From the NCBI RefSeq assembly GCF_000478885.1, contig NC_022567.1, forward strand, positions 1,922,001 through 1,986,000: a stretch of 64,000 bases of DNA, read 5' to 3'. The first letter of the stretch is position 1, and each line of letters begins with the position of its first letter. Position numbers and translations under genes: made by a program. This stretch comes from Adlercreutzia equolifaciens DSM 19450. GTDB lineage: Bacteria > Actinomycetota > Coriobacteriia > Coriobacteriales > Eggerthellaceae. The notes beneath the pieces were generated by a model. The model had not been told where the DNA came from. It ran no database searches and saw only the letters and a program-made list of their open reading frames with translations. This document shows positions 43,947-52,934 of the stretch, in pieces.

Positions 43947-46331
43947 TCAACCTTTCTTGCTTGATCCTTGGGGCATCATTCTACGGGCATCGAAGACGCC
44001 GTCGATGGCGGACAGGCGCTTTGTCATGCGCTCGATAACCGCCAAGTCGGACAGCTGGAAGAGGAAGCGCATCTCCACCATGCCATCGCGGTGGGTGGTG
44101 GTGTTGCAGGACAGCACATTGGCGCCCATCTCGGAAATGACGCGCGTCACATCCAGAAGCAGGTTCATGCGGTCGAGCGCCTCGATGTAGATCTCCACCT
44201 GGTAGGTGGCCGCCGTGGGCGTCCCCTCCCATTCCACCTCGATGATGCGCTCGGGATGCCGCTTCAAATCGAGCGCGTTGGGGCAGTCGGCCCGGTGCAC
44301 CGACACGCCGCGGCCGCGGGTCACAAACCCCAAGATGTCATCGCCGGGCACGGGGTTGCAGCAGCGCGACAGGCGCACGAGCACGTCGTCGACGCCCTTC
44401 ACCACGATGCCCTGGGACGAGTGGGTCTCGTGCTTCTTCGGGCGCTTCACGGACGTGAGCATGGGGGCCATAATGCCCGTGGAGGAGGCCGATGTGCCCA
44501 CCGTGGGCTTCTCCGCCTCCTCGTTGCCCTTGTCCACCAGGATCTTCAGCAGACGGTTCGTGACGTGCTGGGCCTTCTCCTTGCCCGTGCCGATGTGCAC
44601 GTACATCTCATCGGGGTCTTTGAAGCCGAGCGCCTCGGCCACCAGCTTCAGCGCCCGCATCGACTGGGCGCTGGAAAGCCCCAGCCCGTGCTTGCGCATC
44701 TCGCGCACGAGCATGTCGCGGCCCATCTGCATGTCGTCGGAGCGGGTGATCTTCGAGAAGTAGGAGCGGATCTTGCTGCGGGCCGAGGGCGTCTTCACGA
44801 TGTTCAGCCAGTCGCGGGAGGGGCTCGCGCTCTTCTGGGTGAGCACCTCCACGCGGTCGCCCACCTGCAGCTGGTAGGACAGAGGCACGATGGAGCCGTT
44901 CACCTTGGCGCCCACGCAGTGGTTGCCCACCTCGGTGTGGATGGCGTAGGCGAAGTCCACCGGCGTGGAACCGGCACGCAAGCTCATGACCTCGCCCTTC
45001 GGCGTGAACACGAAGACCTCCGTGTCGTCGAGGTCCATCTTCAGCGACTTTAGGAACTCGCGGGAGTCCTCGGTCTCGTCCTGCCAGTCCACCATCTGGC
45101 GCAGCCACGCCAGCTGGGCATCCAGGTTGTCGGCGGCGCCGGGGCGCGAGGCGCCGGTCTCCTTGTAGCGCCAGTGGGCCGCCACGCCGTACTCGGAGTT
45201 GCGGTGCATCTCCTCGGTGCGGATCTGCACCTCCAGGGGACGTCCGGCCGGCCCCATGACCGTCGTGTGCAGCGACTGGTACATGTTGAACTTCGGCATG
45301 GCGATGTAGTCTTTGAAGCGGCCGGGCATGGGGTGCCACAGCGTGTGCACCGCGCCCAGAGCCGAGTAGCAGTCCTTCACCGAGCTGGTGATGATGCGCA
45401 CGGCGATGAGGTCGTAAATCTCCGAGAATCCCTTGCCCTTCTTCGTCATCTTCTGGTAGATGGAGTACAGATGCTTCGGACGCCCCATGATCTGGGCCGA
45501 AATTCCCACCTTCCCCATCTCCTCGTGGAGCACGGCGATGACGTCGGCCAGGTACTTCTCACGCTCGGCGCGGGACTCGGTCACCATGCGGGAGACCTGC
45601 TTGTACTTGTTGGGCTCCAGGTAGAAGAAGGAGAGGTCCTCCAGCTCCCACTTGATGGAGTTGATGCCAAGGCGGTGGGCGATGGGGGCGTAGATCTCAA
45701 GGGTCTCGCGGGACTTGAAGATGCGCCGATCCTCGCGCAGGGCCGCCAGTGTGCGCATATTGTGCAGACGGTCGGCCAGCTTGATGACGATGACGCGGAT
45801 GTCCTTGGACATGGCCACGAACATCTTGCGGATCGTGGCCGCCTGCTCGTCGGTGAGCGACTCCACCTCGATGCGGGTGATCTTGGTGACGCCCTCCACC
45901 AGCGCCCGCACCTGCGGGTTGAAGGTGCGCTCCACCTCCTCGGCCGTCACCTTCGTGTCCTCCACGGTGTCGTGGAGCAGCGCCGCCGTGATAGTCTCGG
46001 CATCCATGCGCAGATCGGCCAGGATGATGCCCACCTCGATGGGATGGATGATGAACGGCTCGCCGGACTTGCGGCACTGGCCCGCGTGGGCGTCGCGGGC
46101 GAACTCGAAGGCGCGGCGCAGCATGGCCTCCTCCGGCGCGTCCATGTAGGCACTCGTCAGGCGCGCCAGCTCGGCGAAGCGGTCCTCGGGCGTGGCGGGC
46201 CCGCGTTCGATGGCCGAATCGGCCGTGGGATGCGGGCGGCCCAGAAGCGCGTCCACGGTCTCTTTCGTGGCCTTCCCGGCGCTGACGGCATCGGCCGCCG
46301 CCCGGACGGAATCGTCTCTCTCGGCGCTCAT
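43947..46331 (-). CDS. rel: Bifunctional (p)ppGpp synthetase/hydrolase
   Basis: 794 aa. HD hydrolase domain with ALLHDTVEDT (117-126) and RLHNMRTL; RelA/SpoT synthetase (~270-380; IYDLIAVRIITSSVKDCYSA, FKDYIAMPKFNMYQSLHTTV); TGS (~455-515); a Cys-containing region (RLSRCCNPVPGDDI); C-terminal ACT (~715-790). Both catalytic centres look intact. Makes and degrades the stringent response alarmone. The usual single long Rel of Gram-positives. Confidence 0.96.
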   Translation of the reverse strand: MSAERDDSVRAAADAVSAGKATKETVDALLGRPHPTADSAIERGPATPEDRFAELARLTSAYMDAPEEAMLRRAFEFARDAHAGQCRKSGEPFIIHPIEVGIILADLRMDAETITAALLHDTVEDTKVTAEEVERTFNPQVRALVEGVTKITRIEVESLTDEQAATIRKMFVAMSKDIRVIVIKLADRLHNMRTLAALREDRRIFKSRETLEIYAPIAHRLGINSIKWELEDLSFFYLEPNKYKQVSRMVTESRAEREKYLADVIAVLHEEMGKVGISAQIMGRPKHLYSIYQKMTKKGKGFSEIYDLIAVRIITSSVKDCYSALGAVHTLWHPMPGRFKDYIAMPKFNMYQSLHTTVMGPAGRPLEVQIRTEEMHRNSEYGVAAHWRYKETGASRPGAADNLDAQLAWLRQMVDWQDETEDSREFLKSLKMDLDDTEVFVFTPKGEVMSLRAGSTPVDFAYAIHTEVGNHCVGAKVNGSIVPLSYQLQVGDRVEVLTQKSASPSRDWLNIVKTPSARSKIRSYFSKITRSDDMQMGRDMLVREMRKHGLGLSSAQSMRALKLVAEALGFKDPDEMYVHIGTGKEKAQHVTNRLLKILVDKGNEEAEKPTVGTSASSTGIMAPMLTSVKRPKKHETHSSQGIVVKGVDDVLVRLSRCCNPVPGDDILGFVTRGRGVSVHRADCPNALDLKRHPERIIEVEWEGTPTAATYQVEIYIEALDRMNLLLDVTRVISEMGANVLSCNTTTHRDGMVEMRFLFQLSDLAVIERMTKRLSAIDGVFDARRMMPQGSSKKG

Positions 46332-46379
46332 GGGCGCCTCCCTTCTCCTGAACGCGGATGGTCCGCGGATCGTTATCGG

Positions 46380-49300
46380 TTAGTGCCCCTGGCCCGGTCG
46401 GTTCCTCGGCACGATGGGGTGGCACAGACGCACCGTGAGCGCGGGCTCGTCGGTGCCCAGCGCCCATCGGCAGAAGCCGCCGAACAGCGTGCGCTCGTCG
46501 ATGCCCTCGCGGTAGCGCACCGAATCGGTCAGTTCCACCTTCGACGCCCCCTCGCGCACCCGCACCCACAGATGCGGGCGGCCGGCCTCGTAAACGGTGC
46601 GCGTCTCGATGAGCCCGAGCTCGCGGAACACGGCCAAGCCGCAGGCCGCCGAGGTGGGACTCACGGCGCGGAAGGCGTCGGAGGCGGCCTCGGCCAGATC
46701 GGCGTCGGCCACGCAGAAGTAGTCGTCGGGAGTGTTGCGCTGCAGCGAGCGCAGCTTGCGGTACACCTGGGCCATGACGTCATGATCCGGCGTGGCGTCG
46801 GCCAAGATGCGCTCGTTGATGGAGGCATCCCCGCGCCCGTAGAGCAGATGCACCCACGCCGGCTTCCCATCACGCCCGCCCCGGCCGCTCATCTGGTTGA
46901 ACTCCACGTCGCTGAAGGGCAGATGGTACAGCACCACGTGCCGGATGTTGGGAATATCGACCCCTTCCCCGAAGGCCGAGGTGGCCACGAGCACCTTCAG
47001 GTCGTCGCGACGGAACAGCTCTTCGATGCGCTTGCGCTCGTCGCGGGAGAGCCCCGCGTTGTAGAAGCCGATCATGCAGGCGAGCTGCGGCACCCGCCGG
47101 CGCAGCATGCGCGCGAGCGCCACGGAATGCTCGCGGGAGTTCACGTAGATGACGGTCTTCTCGCCCGTGGCCACCAGGGAGGCCAAATAGTCGTCGCGGT
47201 GCGGGATGTTGCGCTGGTCGTCCAGGTACAGGTTGTCGCGGGCCGTCTCGTCGATGACCGAGTCCTGAATGGGCAGCACCGCATCGATGTCGTCGGCCAC
47301 GGCGTCGTTGGCCGTGGCGGTCACCGCGAGCACCACGGGGTCTCCGAGCCGGGTCAGCGCCCGGTCGAGCTGGGTGTAGGCCACGCGCTGGCCAGCCTTG
47401 GCCTGGCCGATGTGGTGCGCCTCGTCCACGACGACGAACCCGACGCGCCCCGAGGCCGCCAGCTCGTCGGTGTGGAACATGAGGTACTCCGGCGTGGTGA
47501 GCACGATATCGAGGCTCCCGTCGGCCAGCCCCGCGTACACCGCCGCGCGCTCCTCGGGCGTCGACTCGCCGGTGATGACGGCGCTCGCAATGCCGAAGCG
47601 CTCGAGGCTCGCCCGCAGATGGAATACCTGGTCGGCGATGAGCGCCCGCAAGGGGTAGATGAACAGGCTCGCGGCATGGTCGGTCAGCGCGCGGAAGGCG
47701 GCGTAGGTTTGGAAGCACAGCGACTTGCCGCGCCCCGTGGCCATGACGGCGAAGGTGGACTTCCCCGCCCGCAGCCGATCGAGAATCTCTCGCTGGGCCG
47801 GATGCAGCGGGCGGTCGCCGATGATGGCCTTCACAATGGCCGCCTCCAGGCCGTCCGGGTCGCGCCGGGCCGTCTCCTCCCACTGGGCGCGGCGGGGCGC
47901 CAGATCGGGCAGCGCCGGCTCGGGCGCCTCGTCGGCGGCCGCAAGATCAGGCTCCCCTTCCGCTTCGGCGAACAGATCGGCGGTGAACGACACGGCGTCC
48001 GGGTCGAGGCAGGCCTCCAAAGCGCAACAGCTGCGCGCCGGGGCCACGGTTTCCAGCATGGCCTTCACCGAGCGGCGGCCGCGCCATTCGTCGATCTGCA
48101 CCGTGAAGGCGGCGTCCACCACCGCGTCGTTCACGAGCAGCGCGTCGATGGCGGCGCAGTGGAACATGATGCCGGCCACCGATGCGCGCCCGTTGGTGAG
48201 CGTGCAGGCGAAGTGGTCCTTGGTCTGGCCCACGGCCCGGGTGTTCACGAGCGTCACGTTCCGGGCGAGGAACGTGGGCTGGGGGTTCTCCTGGCCGAAG
48301 GGGGCGAGCCGCTCGACCAGCGCCACGGATTCGAGCGTCAGCTCGTCCAGGCTCACGAGCGCGTCCACCTCGGTCAGCGGGTGGAAGGCCGCCTCCGGCA
48401 GCTTCTGCATATAGGCGTCGAGACGCTGGGCGAAGGCCTTCAAATTTTTGGTGGGGATGGTGACGCCCACGGCCGCCCCGTGGCCTCCGAAGCGCTTGGT
48501 GAGATACGAGATCGACTCCACCGCCTCGAAAAGGTTCACGTTGCCCACGGAGCGTCCGGAGCCGCGGGCCTCGTCGCCGTCGATGGTGAACAGAAGCGCC
48601 GGCACCCCGTAGGTGTTCACGAGGCGGGAGGCCACGATGCCCTTCACGCCCTCGTGCCAGCCCTCGCCGGCCACGACGAGGGCCCGCTGGCCGTGGTAGA
48701 TTCTGCTGGCCTGCTCCTTCGCGATGTCCGACAGCTCCGCCTCAATGGCGCGGCGCTGGTTGTTCACGTCCTCCAGGGCCTCGGCCATGGCGCAGCACTC
48801 GCCGTAGTTGTCGCACATGAGCAGATCGAGCGCCAGATCGGCGTTGCCCATGCGCCCGGCGGCGTTCAGGCGCGGAATGAGGGAGAACGACAGGTTCGTG
48901 GCCGAAAGCGGTTTTCCGGCCTGGCCCGTGGTGGCCAGAAGCGCGGCGATGCAGGGACGCGGGTTGGTGTTCATGCGCGCGAGGCCGTCGGCCACGAGCG
49001 CTCGGTTCTCATCGCGCATGGGCATGAGGTCGGCCACAGTGCCCAAGGTGGCGAAGTCGGTGTAGCTGCGCCACAGGTGCGGGAAGCCCAGACGGCTGCC
49101 GAGCACCTGCACGAGCTTCAAGGCTACGCCCACGCCGGCGAGGATGGCGCTCGGGCAATCATCGGCCATCTTCGGATCGGCCACGGGCACGCCCTCGGGC
49201 ACGAGATCGGCCGCCTCGTGGTGGTCGGTGATGTAGACCTCCACCCCCGCCTTCAGAATGTCGGCCACCTCGTTTTTGCAGGCGATGCCGCAGTCCACGG

Positions 49301-49721
49301 TGACGATGACGTCGGGCTCCAGAGCTCGGGCGCGCTCGAAAGCGGCCGCGGTGATGCCGTAACCCTCCCCGAAACGGCGGGGAACGAAGGGGAACGCGCA
49401 GGCGCCGAGGGCCCGCAGGCCCCGGGTGAGCACGGTGGTAGCGGAGATGCCGTCCAAATCGAAGTCGCCGAACACGACGATGCGCTTCTTCTCGCGGATG
49501 GCGTCGATGAGCCCGTCGGCCACTTCTGCCAGCCCTGGGATCTCCAAGGGATTGCGCCAGTCGCGGTCGAGCGAGGGGTTCAAGAAGCGCTTGGCGGCCC
49601 GCACCGTGGTGATGCCGCGGGCCACGAGGGTCGTCGCGATGAAGCGGGGCAGGCCGAGGTCGTGCGCCAGACGCGCGACGATCTGCGGATCGGCCTCCCG
49701 GATGCTGAATTGGGCGGTCAT
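46380..49721 (-). CDS. recJ: RecJ single-strand exonuclease fused to a RecQ-like DEAH helicase
   Basis: 1113 aa, about twice a normal RecJ. N-terminal RecJ: DHH motifs FGDFDLDG (84-91), VDCGI (142-146), TDHHEA (165-170), and DHHA1 motif FGGHGAAVG (411-419), then an OB-like domain to ~570. After an acidic/Ala-rich linker (~585-615) follows an SF2 helicase: motif I ATGRGKS (661-667), motif Ia YPLRALIADQ, DEAH (766-769), TATAND, and motif VI QMSGRGGRDGK. Presumably unwinds and degrades DNA in one chain. Upstream of Rel on the same strand. Confidence 0.92.
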   Translation of the reverse strand: MTAQFSIREADPQIVARLAHDLGLPRFIATTLVARGITTVRAAKRFLNPSLDRDWRNPLEIPGLAEVADGLIDAIREKKRIVVFGDFDLDGISATTVLTRGLRALGACAFPFVPRRFGEGYGITAAAFERARALEPDVIVTVDCGIACKNEVADILKAGVEVYITDHHEAADLVPEGVPVADPKMADDCPSAILAGVGVALKLVQVLGSRLGFPHLWRSYTDFATLGTVADLMPMRDENRALVADGLARMNTNPRPCIAALLATTGQAGKPLSATNLSFSLIPRLNAAGRMGNADLALDLLMCDNYGECCAMAEALEDVNNQRRAIEAELSDIAKEQASRIYHGQRALVVAGEGWHEGVKGIVASRLVNTYGVPALLFTIDGDEARGSGRSVGNVNLFEAVESISYLTKRFGGHGAAVGVTIPTKNLKAFAQRLDAYMQKLPEAAFHPLTEVDALVSLDELTLESVALVERLAPFGQENPQPTFLARNVTLVNTRAVGQTKDHFACTLTNGRASVAGIMFHCAAIDALLVNDAVVDAAFTVQIDEWRGRRSVKAMLETVAPARSCCALEACLDPDAVSFTADLFAEAEGEPDLAAADEAPEPALPDLAPRRAQWEETARRDPDGLEAAIVKAIIGDRPLHPAQREILDRLRAGKSTFAVMATGRGKSLCFQTYAAFRALTDHAASLFIYPLRALIADQVFHLRASLERFGIASAVITGESTPEERAAVYAGLADGSLDIVLTTPEYLMFHTDELAASGRVGFVVVDEAHHIGQAKAGQRVAYTQLDRALTRLGDPVVLAVTATANDAVADDIDAVLPIQDSVIDETARDNLYLDDQRNIPHRDDYLASLVATGEKTVIYVNSREHSVALARMLRRRVPQLACMIGFYNAGLSRDERKRIEELFRRDDLKVLVATSAFGEGVDIPNIRHVVLYHLPFSDVEFNQMSGRGGRDGKPAWVHLLYGRGDASINERILADATPDHDVMAQVYRKLRSLQRNTPDDYFCVADADLAEAASDAFRAVSPTSAACGLAVFRELGLIETRTVYEAGRPHLWVRVREGASKVELTDSVRYREGIDERTLFGGFCRWALGTDEPALTVRLCHPIVPRNRPGQGH

Positions 49722-49892
49722 AATGTGCTAGCTACCTTACGTGCGTTCTTCTTCGTAGTTCGGAGGGTATTTTCGCACAAAGCTCGCATTCTGTCACCGC
49801 AGCACGACGGCGGCGCGGCAATTTCCCACGGCACCGCCCGGGCAGCTCCTCGCAAGCCGTCAATCGACGCTCGGCAGCGAGTCGCACAGCAC

Positions 49893-50555
49893 CTAGCGGT
49901 TGTCCACTTTCTCGGGGTACAGGTCGTGCTGGGACAGGCGCGTCCAGGCTACTTCCTCCCAGCGGGTGCCGGGGCGTCCGTAGTTGCAGTAGGGGTCGAT
50001 GGAGATGCCGCCGCGCGGGGTGAACTTGCCCCAGACCTCGATGTACTTCGGATCCATGAGCGCGATGAGATCCTTCATGATGATGTTCATGCAGTCCTCG
50101 TGGAAGTCGCCGTGGTTGCGGAAGCTGAACAGGTACAGTTTGAGCGACTTGCTCTCCACCATGCGCACATCGGGCACGTAGGAGATGTAGATGGTGGCGA
50201 AGTCGGGCTGGCCGGTGATGGGGCACAGGCTCGTGAATTCGGGGCAGTTGAACTTCACGAAGTAGTCGTTGCCCGGGTGCTTGTTCTCGAAGGTCTCCAG
50301 TACCGACGGGTCGTAGTCAGTCGGGTACTGGGTATGCTGGTTGCCGAGCAGGGTGACGCCGCCGGCGCGGGTTTCGACCTCGTCGCGGCCAGCCGAGGCA
50401 GCGGCGGGAGCAGTCGCTGGCGCGGGGCCGGCATCCTCGCGAGCCAGATGGGCCGCGATGGCGGCCATAGCCGAAGTATCCACCGATCCCTCGGGCTTTC
50501 CGATTGCATCATCGTCGCTGCCAAACAGCGCTTCAGCCATGTCCATTGGTTTCAT
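49893..50555 (-). CDS. queF: NADPH-dependent 7-cyano-7-deazaguanine reductase (preQ0 reductase)
   Basis: 220 aa. Catalytic Cys in [13 protein letters not shown], the QueF motif [20 protein letters not shown] and downstream metal/substrate region. Single-domain type I QueF (E. coli type II is two domains), with a ~50-residue Ala/Pro-rich N-terminal extension that is not part of the fold, so a later start is possible. Reduces preQ0 to preQ1 in queuosine synthesis. Last gene of the queD-queE-queC-queF run. Confidence 0.93.
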   Translation of the reverse strand: MKPMDMAEALFGSDDDAIGKPEGSVDTSAMAAIAAHLAREDAGPAPATAPAAASAGRDEVETRAGGVTLLGNQHTQYPTDYDPSVLETFENKHPGNDYFVKFNCPEFTSLCPITGQPDFATIYISYVPDVRMVESKSLKLYLFSFRNHGDFHEDCMNIIMKDLIALMDPKYIEVWGKFTPRGGISIDPYCNYGRPGTRWEEVAWTRLSQHDLYPEKVDNR

Positions 50556-50634
50556 TCCCAGCTCCTCTTCTTTAGCAACTCCTTGGGGGCGGGCTGCGGG
50601 GTACCGCTCAGTCGCTCAGACAGTCCTCGCTCGG

Positions 50635-50661
50635 CGAAACAGGACGTTTAGTCCTGTTTCG
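50635..50661. other. Perfect 11-bp hairpin between queC and queF
   Basis: CGAAACAGGAC and its complement around GTTTA. No T-tract on either strand. It lies in the 169-base leader of queF; a riboswitch was considered but no preQ1 pseudoknot pattern is visible. Confidence 0.5.
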
Positions 50662-50724
50662 AACGCTCTCGGAACTCGCTTGGTGAGCAATACCCCACAT
50701 CCCGCTACACTCAACTCTGCTTGA

Positions 50725-51414
50725 TTATCTCATAGCCGGATCTTCGACGCCGTTGGCGGCGAAGGCGGCGGCACGGTCGAGGCAGGTGGCGCAACGACCG
50801 CAGGGCGCCTCTCCCCCTTCGTAGCACGACCAGGTGAGCTCGTAGGGCACGCCAAGGGCCAGCCCCTCGCGCACGATGTCGGCCTTCGACCAGGTGACGA
50901 ACGGAGCTTCCAAGCACAGCTCGCCGCCGGTACCCTCCACGATGGCGCGATTCATGGCCTCCACGAACTCCAGCGAGCAATCGGGGTAGGCGTTGCCGGC
51001 CCAGTCGTCGTGATGGGCTCCGTAATAGACCGTCGAGCAGCCGAGCGAGAGGGCCATGGAGGCCGCCGAGGAGAGGAAGAGCCCGTTGCGGAAGGGCACA
51101 TACGTGCTCACCGGACCGCCGTCGCCTTCGGCCTGCTGATCGGCGTAGCTGGACTCGGGGATGGCCGCATCGGAATGGGCCAGAAGCGAGCAGTCGCTGT
51201 CGGCGAAGATGGCGCCCAAATCGAGGAAGCGCTGCTCTACACCGTAATGGGCCGCCACGGCGCGGGCCGCTTCAATCTCGCGAACGTGCTTCTGCCCGTA
51301 GCTGATGGAAAGCGCATACACGTTTTCCGCTCCGTACTTGCTCACGGCCCGCGCCAAAAGCGTCGTGGAATCCACGCCGCCGGAGCACAGCACCAGGGCT
51401 TTGTTGTTGGTCAT
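50725..51414 (-). CDS. queC: 7-cyano-7-deazaguanine synthase
   Basis: 229 aa. PP-loop LCSGGVDSTTLLA at the N-terminus; C-terminal zinc site CYEGGEAPCGRCATC (C-x7-C-x2-C-x2-C). Converts carboxy-deazaguanine to preQ0 using ATP and ammonia. Ribosome site GGAAGGATAGG. Between queE and queF. Confidence 0.96.
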   Translation of the reverse strand: MTNNKALVLCSGGVDSTTLLARAVSKYGAENVYALSISYGQKHVREIEAARAVAAHYGVEQRFLDLGAIFADSDCSLLAHSDAAIPESSYADQQAEGDGGPVSTYVPFRNGLFLSSAASMALSLGCSTVYYGAHHDDWAGNAYPDCSLEFVEAMNRAIVEGTGGELCLEAPFVTWSKADIVREGLALGVPYELTWSCYEGGEAPCGRCATCLDRAAAFAANGVEDPAMR

Positions 51415-51435
51415 GGTTCCTATCCTTCCAGATCC

Positions 51436-52221
51436 TTAAACCCCGCGCGTCTCGTCGGGCCAGATGATCTTGTGCAGCTGCAACTGCAAACGGGCGCGGT
51501 CCAAGCCGTGCTCGATCAGATAGGCGGCGATCTCCGCCGACTCGATGGCGCCCCATACCGGACTTGCCAGCACCGAGCAGCGATCCCACAGCCCCGCCTC
51601 GTCGGCGCAGCGCTCCATGAAGACCAGATCGTCCTCGGTGCCCACGACGAACTTTACGGCATCGCGCGTATCCAGCAGATCGTAGTTCTCGCGGCGCATG
51701 GCGGCGGACACGGCCTCGCCGGCCGTGGGCGTCTTCCAATCCACCGTGAAGTGCAGGCTGCCGGGAAGCCCCGCCTCGGCGCACGCCTCGCGCAAGTGCG
51801 CCATGGGACTCAGGTCGCGCGAACCGTTCGTCTCGATTTCCACGCGCAAAGGGCGCGGGTCGTCCACCGCGAGCAGAGTCTGCACCAGATCGGGCAGATA
51901 AGGCTGCAGAAGCGGCTCGCCGCCGGTGAGCGTCACGCACGACACGCCGGTCTCGGCCACCCAGGCCACCAGATCGGGCACGCTCCACCCTTCCACTTCC
52001 ACCAACGGATGGTTCGCCCAGCGGGTGTCGCAGTAGGTGCACCACATATTGCAGCCGGCGAACCGGATGAAAGCGGCCGGCCGCCCCGCCGCCAGGCCCT
52101 CCCCGTTCACGGACACAAATTTCTCCGCCACGGGGAACAGCTGGGCACGGGGGGCGATGGTATGGCGCGCCTGGTGCCGCTCGGCATCCAGCAGGCCGTC
52201 GTTCTCCTCCTCGGGCACCAT
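51436..52221 (-). CDS. queE: 7-carboxy-7-deazaguanine synthase (radical SAM)
   Basis: 261 aa. Radical SAM cluster CNMWCTYCD (CX3CX2C), FIRFAGCNMW before it and GGEPLLQ after. Contracts carboxy-tetrahydropterin to CDG. Start ATG lies 3 bases after the queD stop. The ~30-residue N-terminal lead before LFPVAEKFVSVNGEG is longer than in many homologues. Confidence 0.95.
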   Translation of the reverse strand: MVPEEENDGLLDAERHQARHTIAPRAQLFPVAEKFVSVNGEGLAAGRPAAFIRFAGCNMWCTYCDTRWANHPLVEVEGWSVPDLVAWVAETGVSCVTLTGGEPLLQPYLPDLVQTLLAVDDPRPLRVEIETNGSRDLSPMAHLREACAEAGLPGSLHFTVDWKTPTAGEAVSAAMRRENYDLLDTRDAVKFVVGTEDDLVFMERCADEAGLWDRCSVLASPVWGAIESAEIAAYLIEHGLDRARLQLQLHKIIWPDETRGV

Positions 52222-52224
52222 GGG

Positions 52225-52650
52225 CTATCGCTGCTCCCGGTAGTAGGCGCAGTTGTTGGGGGTCTCGTAGACCTCCACCTGGGCCACGGGCAGCCCGCGG
52301 GCGGCCAGCGCGTCGAAGAACCACTTCGCGAGGTTCTCCGCCGTGGTGCGGAAGGGCACAATGAACAGGGCGAAACCCTCGCGCTCGAGGCACGCCAAGG
52401 TGTCGGGGGCAAGGGAGCCCTCCTCCACGATGAAATGGTGGTCGAGCCGCTCGGTCAGCGCGCGCAGCTCGGTTTTGAACTCGCCGAAATCCACCACCAT
52501 GTCCTTGCAGGTGCCCTCCGTCTGCAGGTGCTCCACCTCCAGATAGGCCACCACGCGCCAGCGGTGCCCATGCAGGTTCTCGCACTTCCCATGATAATCG
52601 GTCAGAAAATGAGAGGCATCGAACGAGCTCTCTGTCTTCAATCCGTACAT
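52225..52650 (-). CDS. queD: 6-carboxy-tetrahydropterin synthase
   Basis: 141 aa. Zinc His residues in FDASHFL and NLHGHRW, catalytic Cys in GKCENLHGH, and the DFGEFK segment. First dedicated step of queuosine formation from dihydroneopterin triphosphate. First gene of the queD-E-C-F operon; the GTP cyclohydrolase needed upstream is not in the window. Confidence 0.94.
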   Translation of the reverse strand: MYGLKTESSFDASHFLTDYHGKCENLHGHRWRVVAYLEVEHLQTEGTCKDMVVDFGEFKTELRALTERLDHHFIVEEGSLAPDTLACLEREGFALFIVPFRTTAENLAKWFFDALAARGLPVAQVEVYETPNNCAYYREQR

Positions 52651-52670
52651 ATCGAATTCTCACCAATCTA

Positions 52671-52691
52671 CGAACATTTGTATGATATAAT
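52671..52691 (+). promoter_or_regulatory. Extended -10 promoter with LexA-like box for the small membrane peptide
   Basis: Plus-strand TGaTATAAT (-10 at 52686-52691 with TG one base upstream). Directly before it, CGAACATTTGTATG (52671-52684) fits the Gram-positive LexA consensus CGAACRNRYGTTYG at 12 of 14 positions. LexA control is inference; the box is also upstream of queD on the other strand. Confidence 0.45.
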
Positions 52692-52756
52692 CAACATCGC
52701 AGGGAGCAAACGCCCTCTGCATTCACCCCGCCACGATGCTAGCTAGAGAGGGGGTG

Positions 52757-52891
52757 ATGCAGATGAGCGATATGCTGGCCTTAATCCAAGTCCTTGTTGG
52801 AGTTGCCACATTCATTGTAGCTGTTTTGACGCTACAAAAAGAGAACCCGCCGAATAACGGCGGGAACTCCAACAAAGAGGGCGAGGATTAG
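52757..52891 (+). CDS. Small membrane peptide, putative holin-like/type I toxin
   Basis: 44 aa (42 if the second ATG at 52763 is used). MSDMLALIQVLVGVATFIVA then VLTLQKENPP: a short polar start, one transmembrane helix and a polar basic-acidic tail (NNGGNSNKEGED). This is the shape of the 'putative holin-like toxin' and TxpA-type peptides of Gram-positives. Strong ribosome site GAGAGGGGG. A leader of ~60 bases with dyads and a terminator-like hairpin overlapping the stop give a compact single-gene unit. An antisense RNA antitoxin is expected but not identified. Confidence 0.55.
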   Translation: MQMSDMLALIQVLVGVATFIVAVLTLQKENPPNNGGNSNKEGED

Positions 52892-52903
52892 GCGCCCTTC
52901 TTT
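52874..52903. terminator. Terminator of the small membrane peptide gene (possibly bidirectional)
   Basis: AAAGAGGGCG pairs with CGCCCTTCTTT (one bulge) over the stop codon, ending in TTCTTT on the plus strand; the minus strand ends in TCTTTG and may terminate yigZ. Confidence 0.55.
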
Positions 52904-52934
52904 AGGCAAAACGATTATAGCACAGGTTCACCCA

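Noticed and set aside
45174..50651. Very long plus-strand open frame (1825 codons) opposite rel, recJ and queF
   Set aside because: It is the antisense of well-supported genes with intact motifs; GC-rich third positions keep such frames open. Its translation is His/Gly/Arg-rich without any domain.
52651..52756. preQ1 riboswitch upstream of queD
   Set aside because: The leader has G/C dyads (GCAGAGGGCG and GCTCCCTGC) but I could not fit the preQ1 pseudoknot with its A-rich tail. The same check for queF (50556-50724) gave only a simple hairpin.
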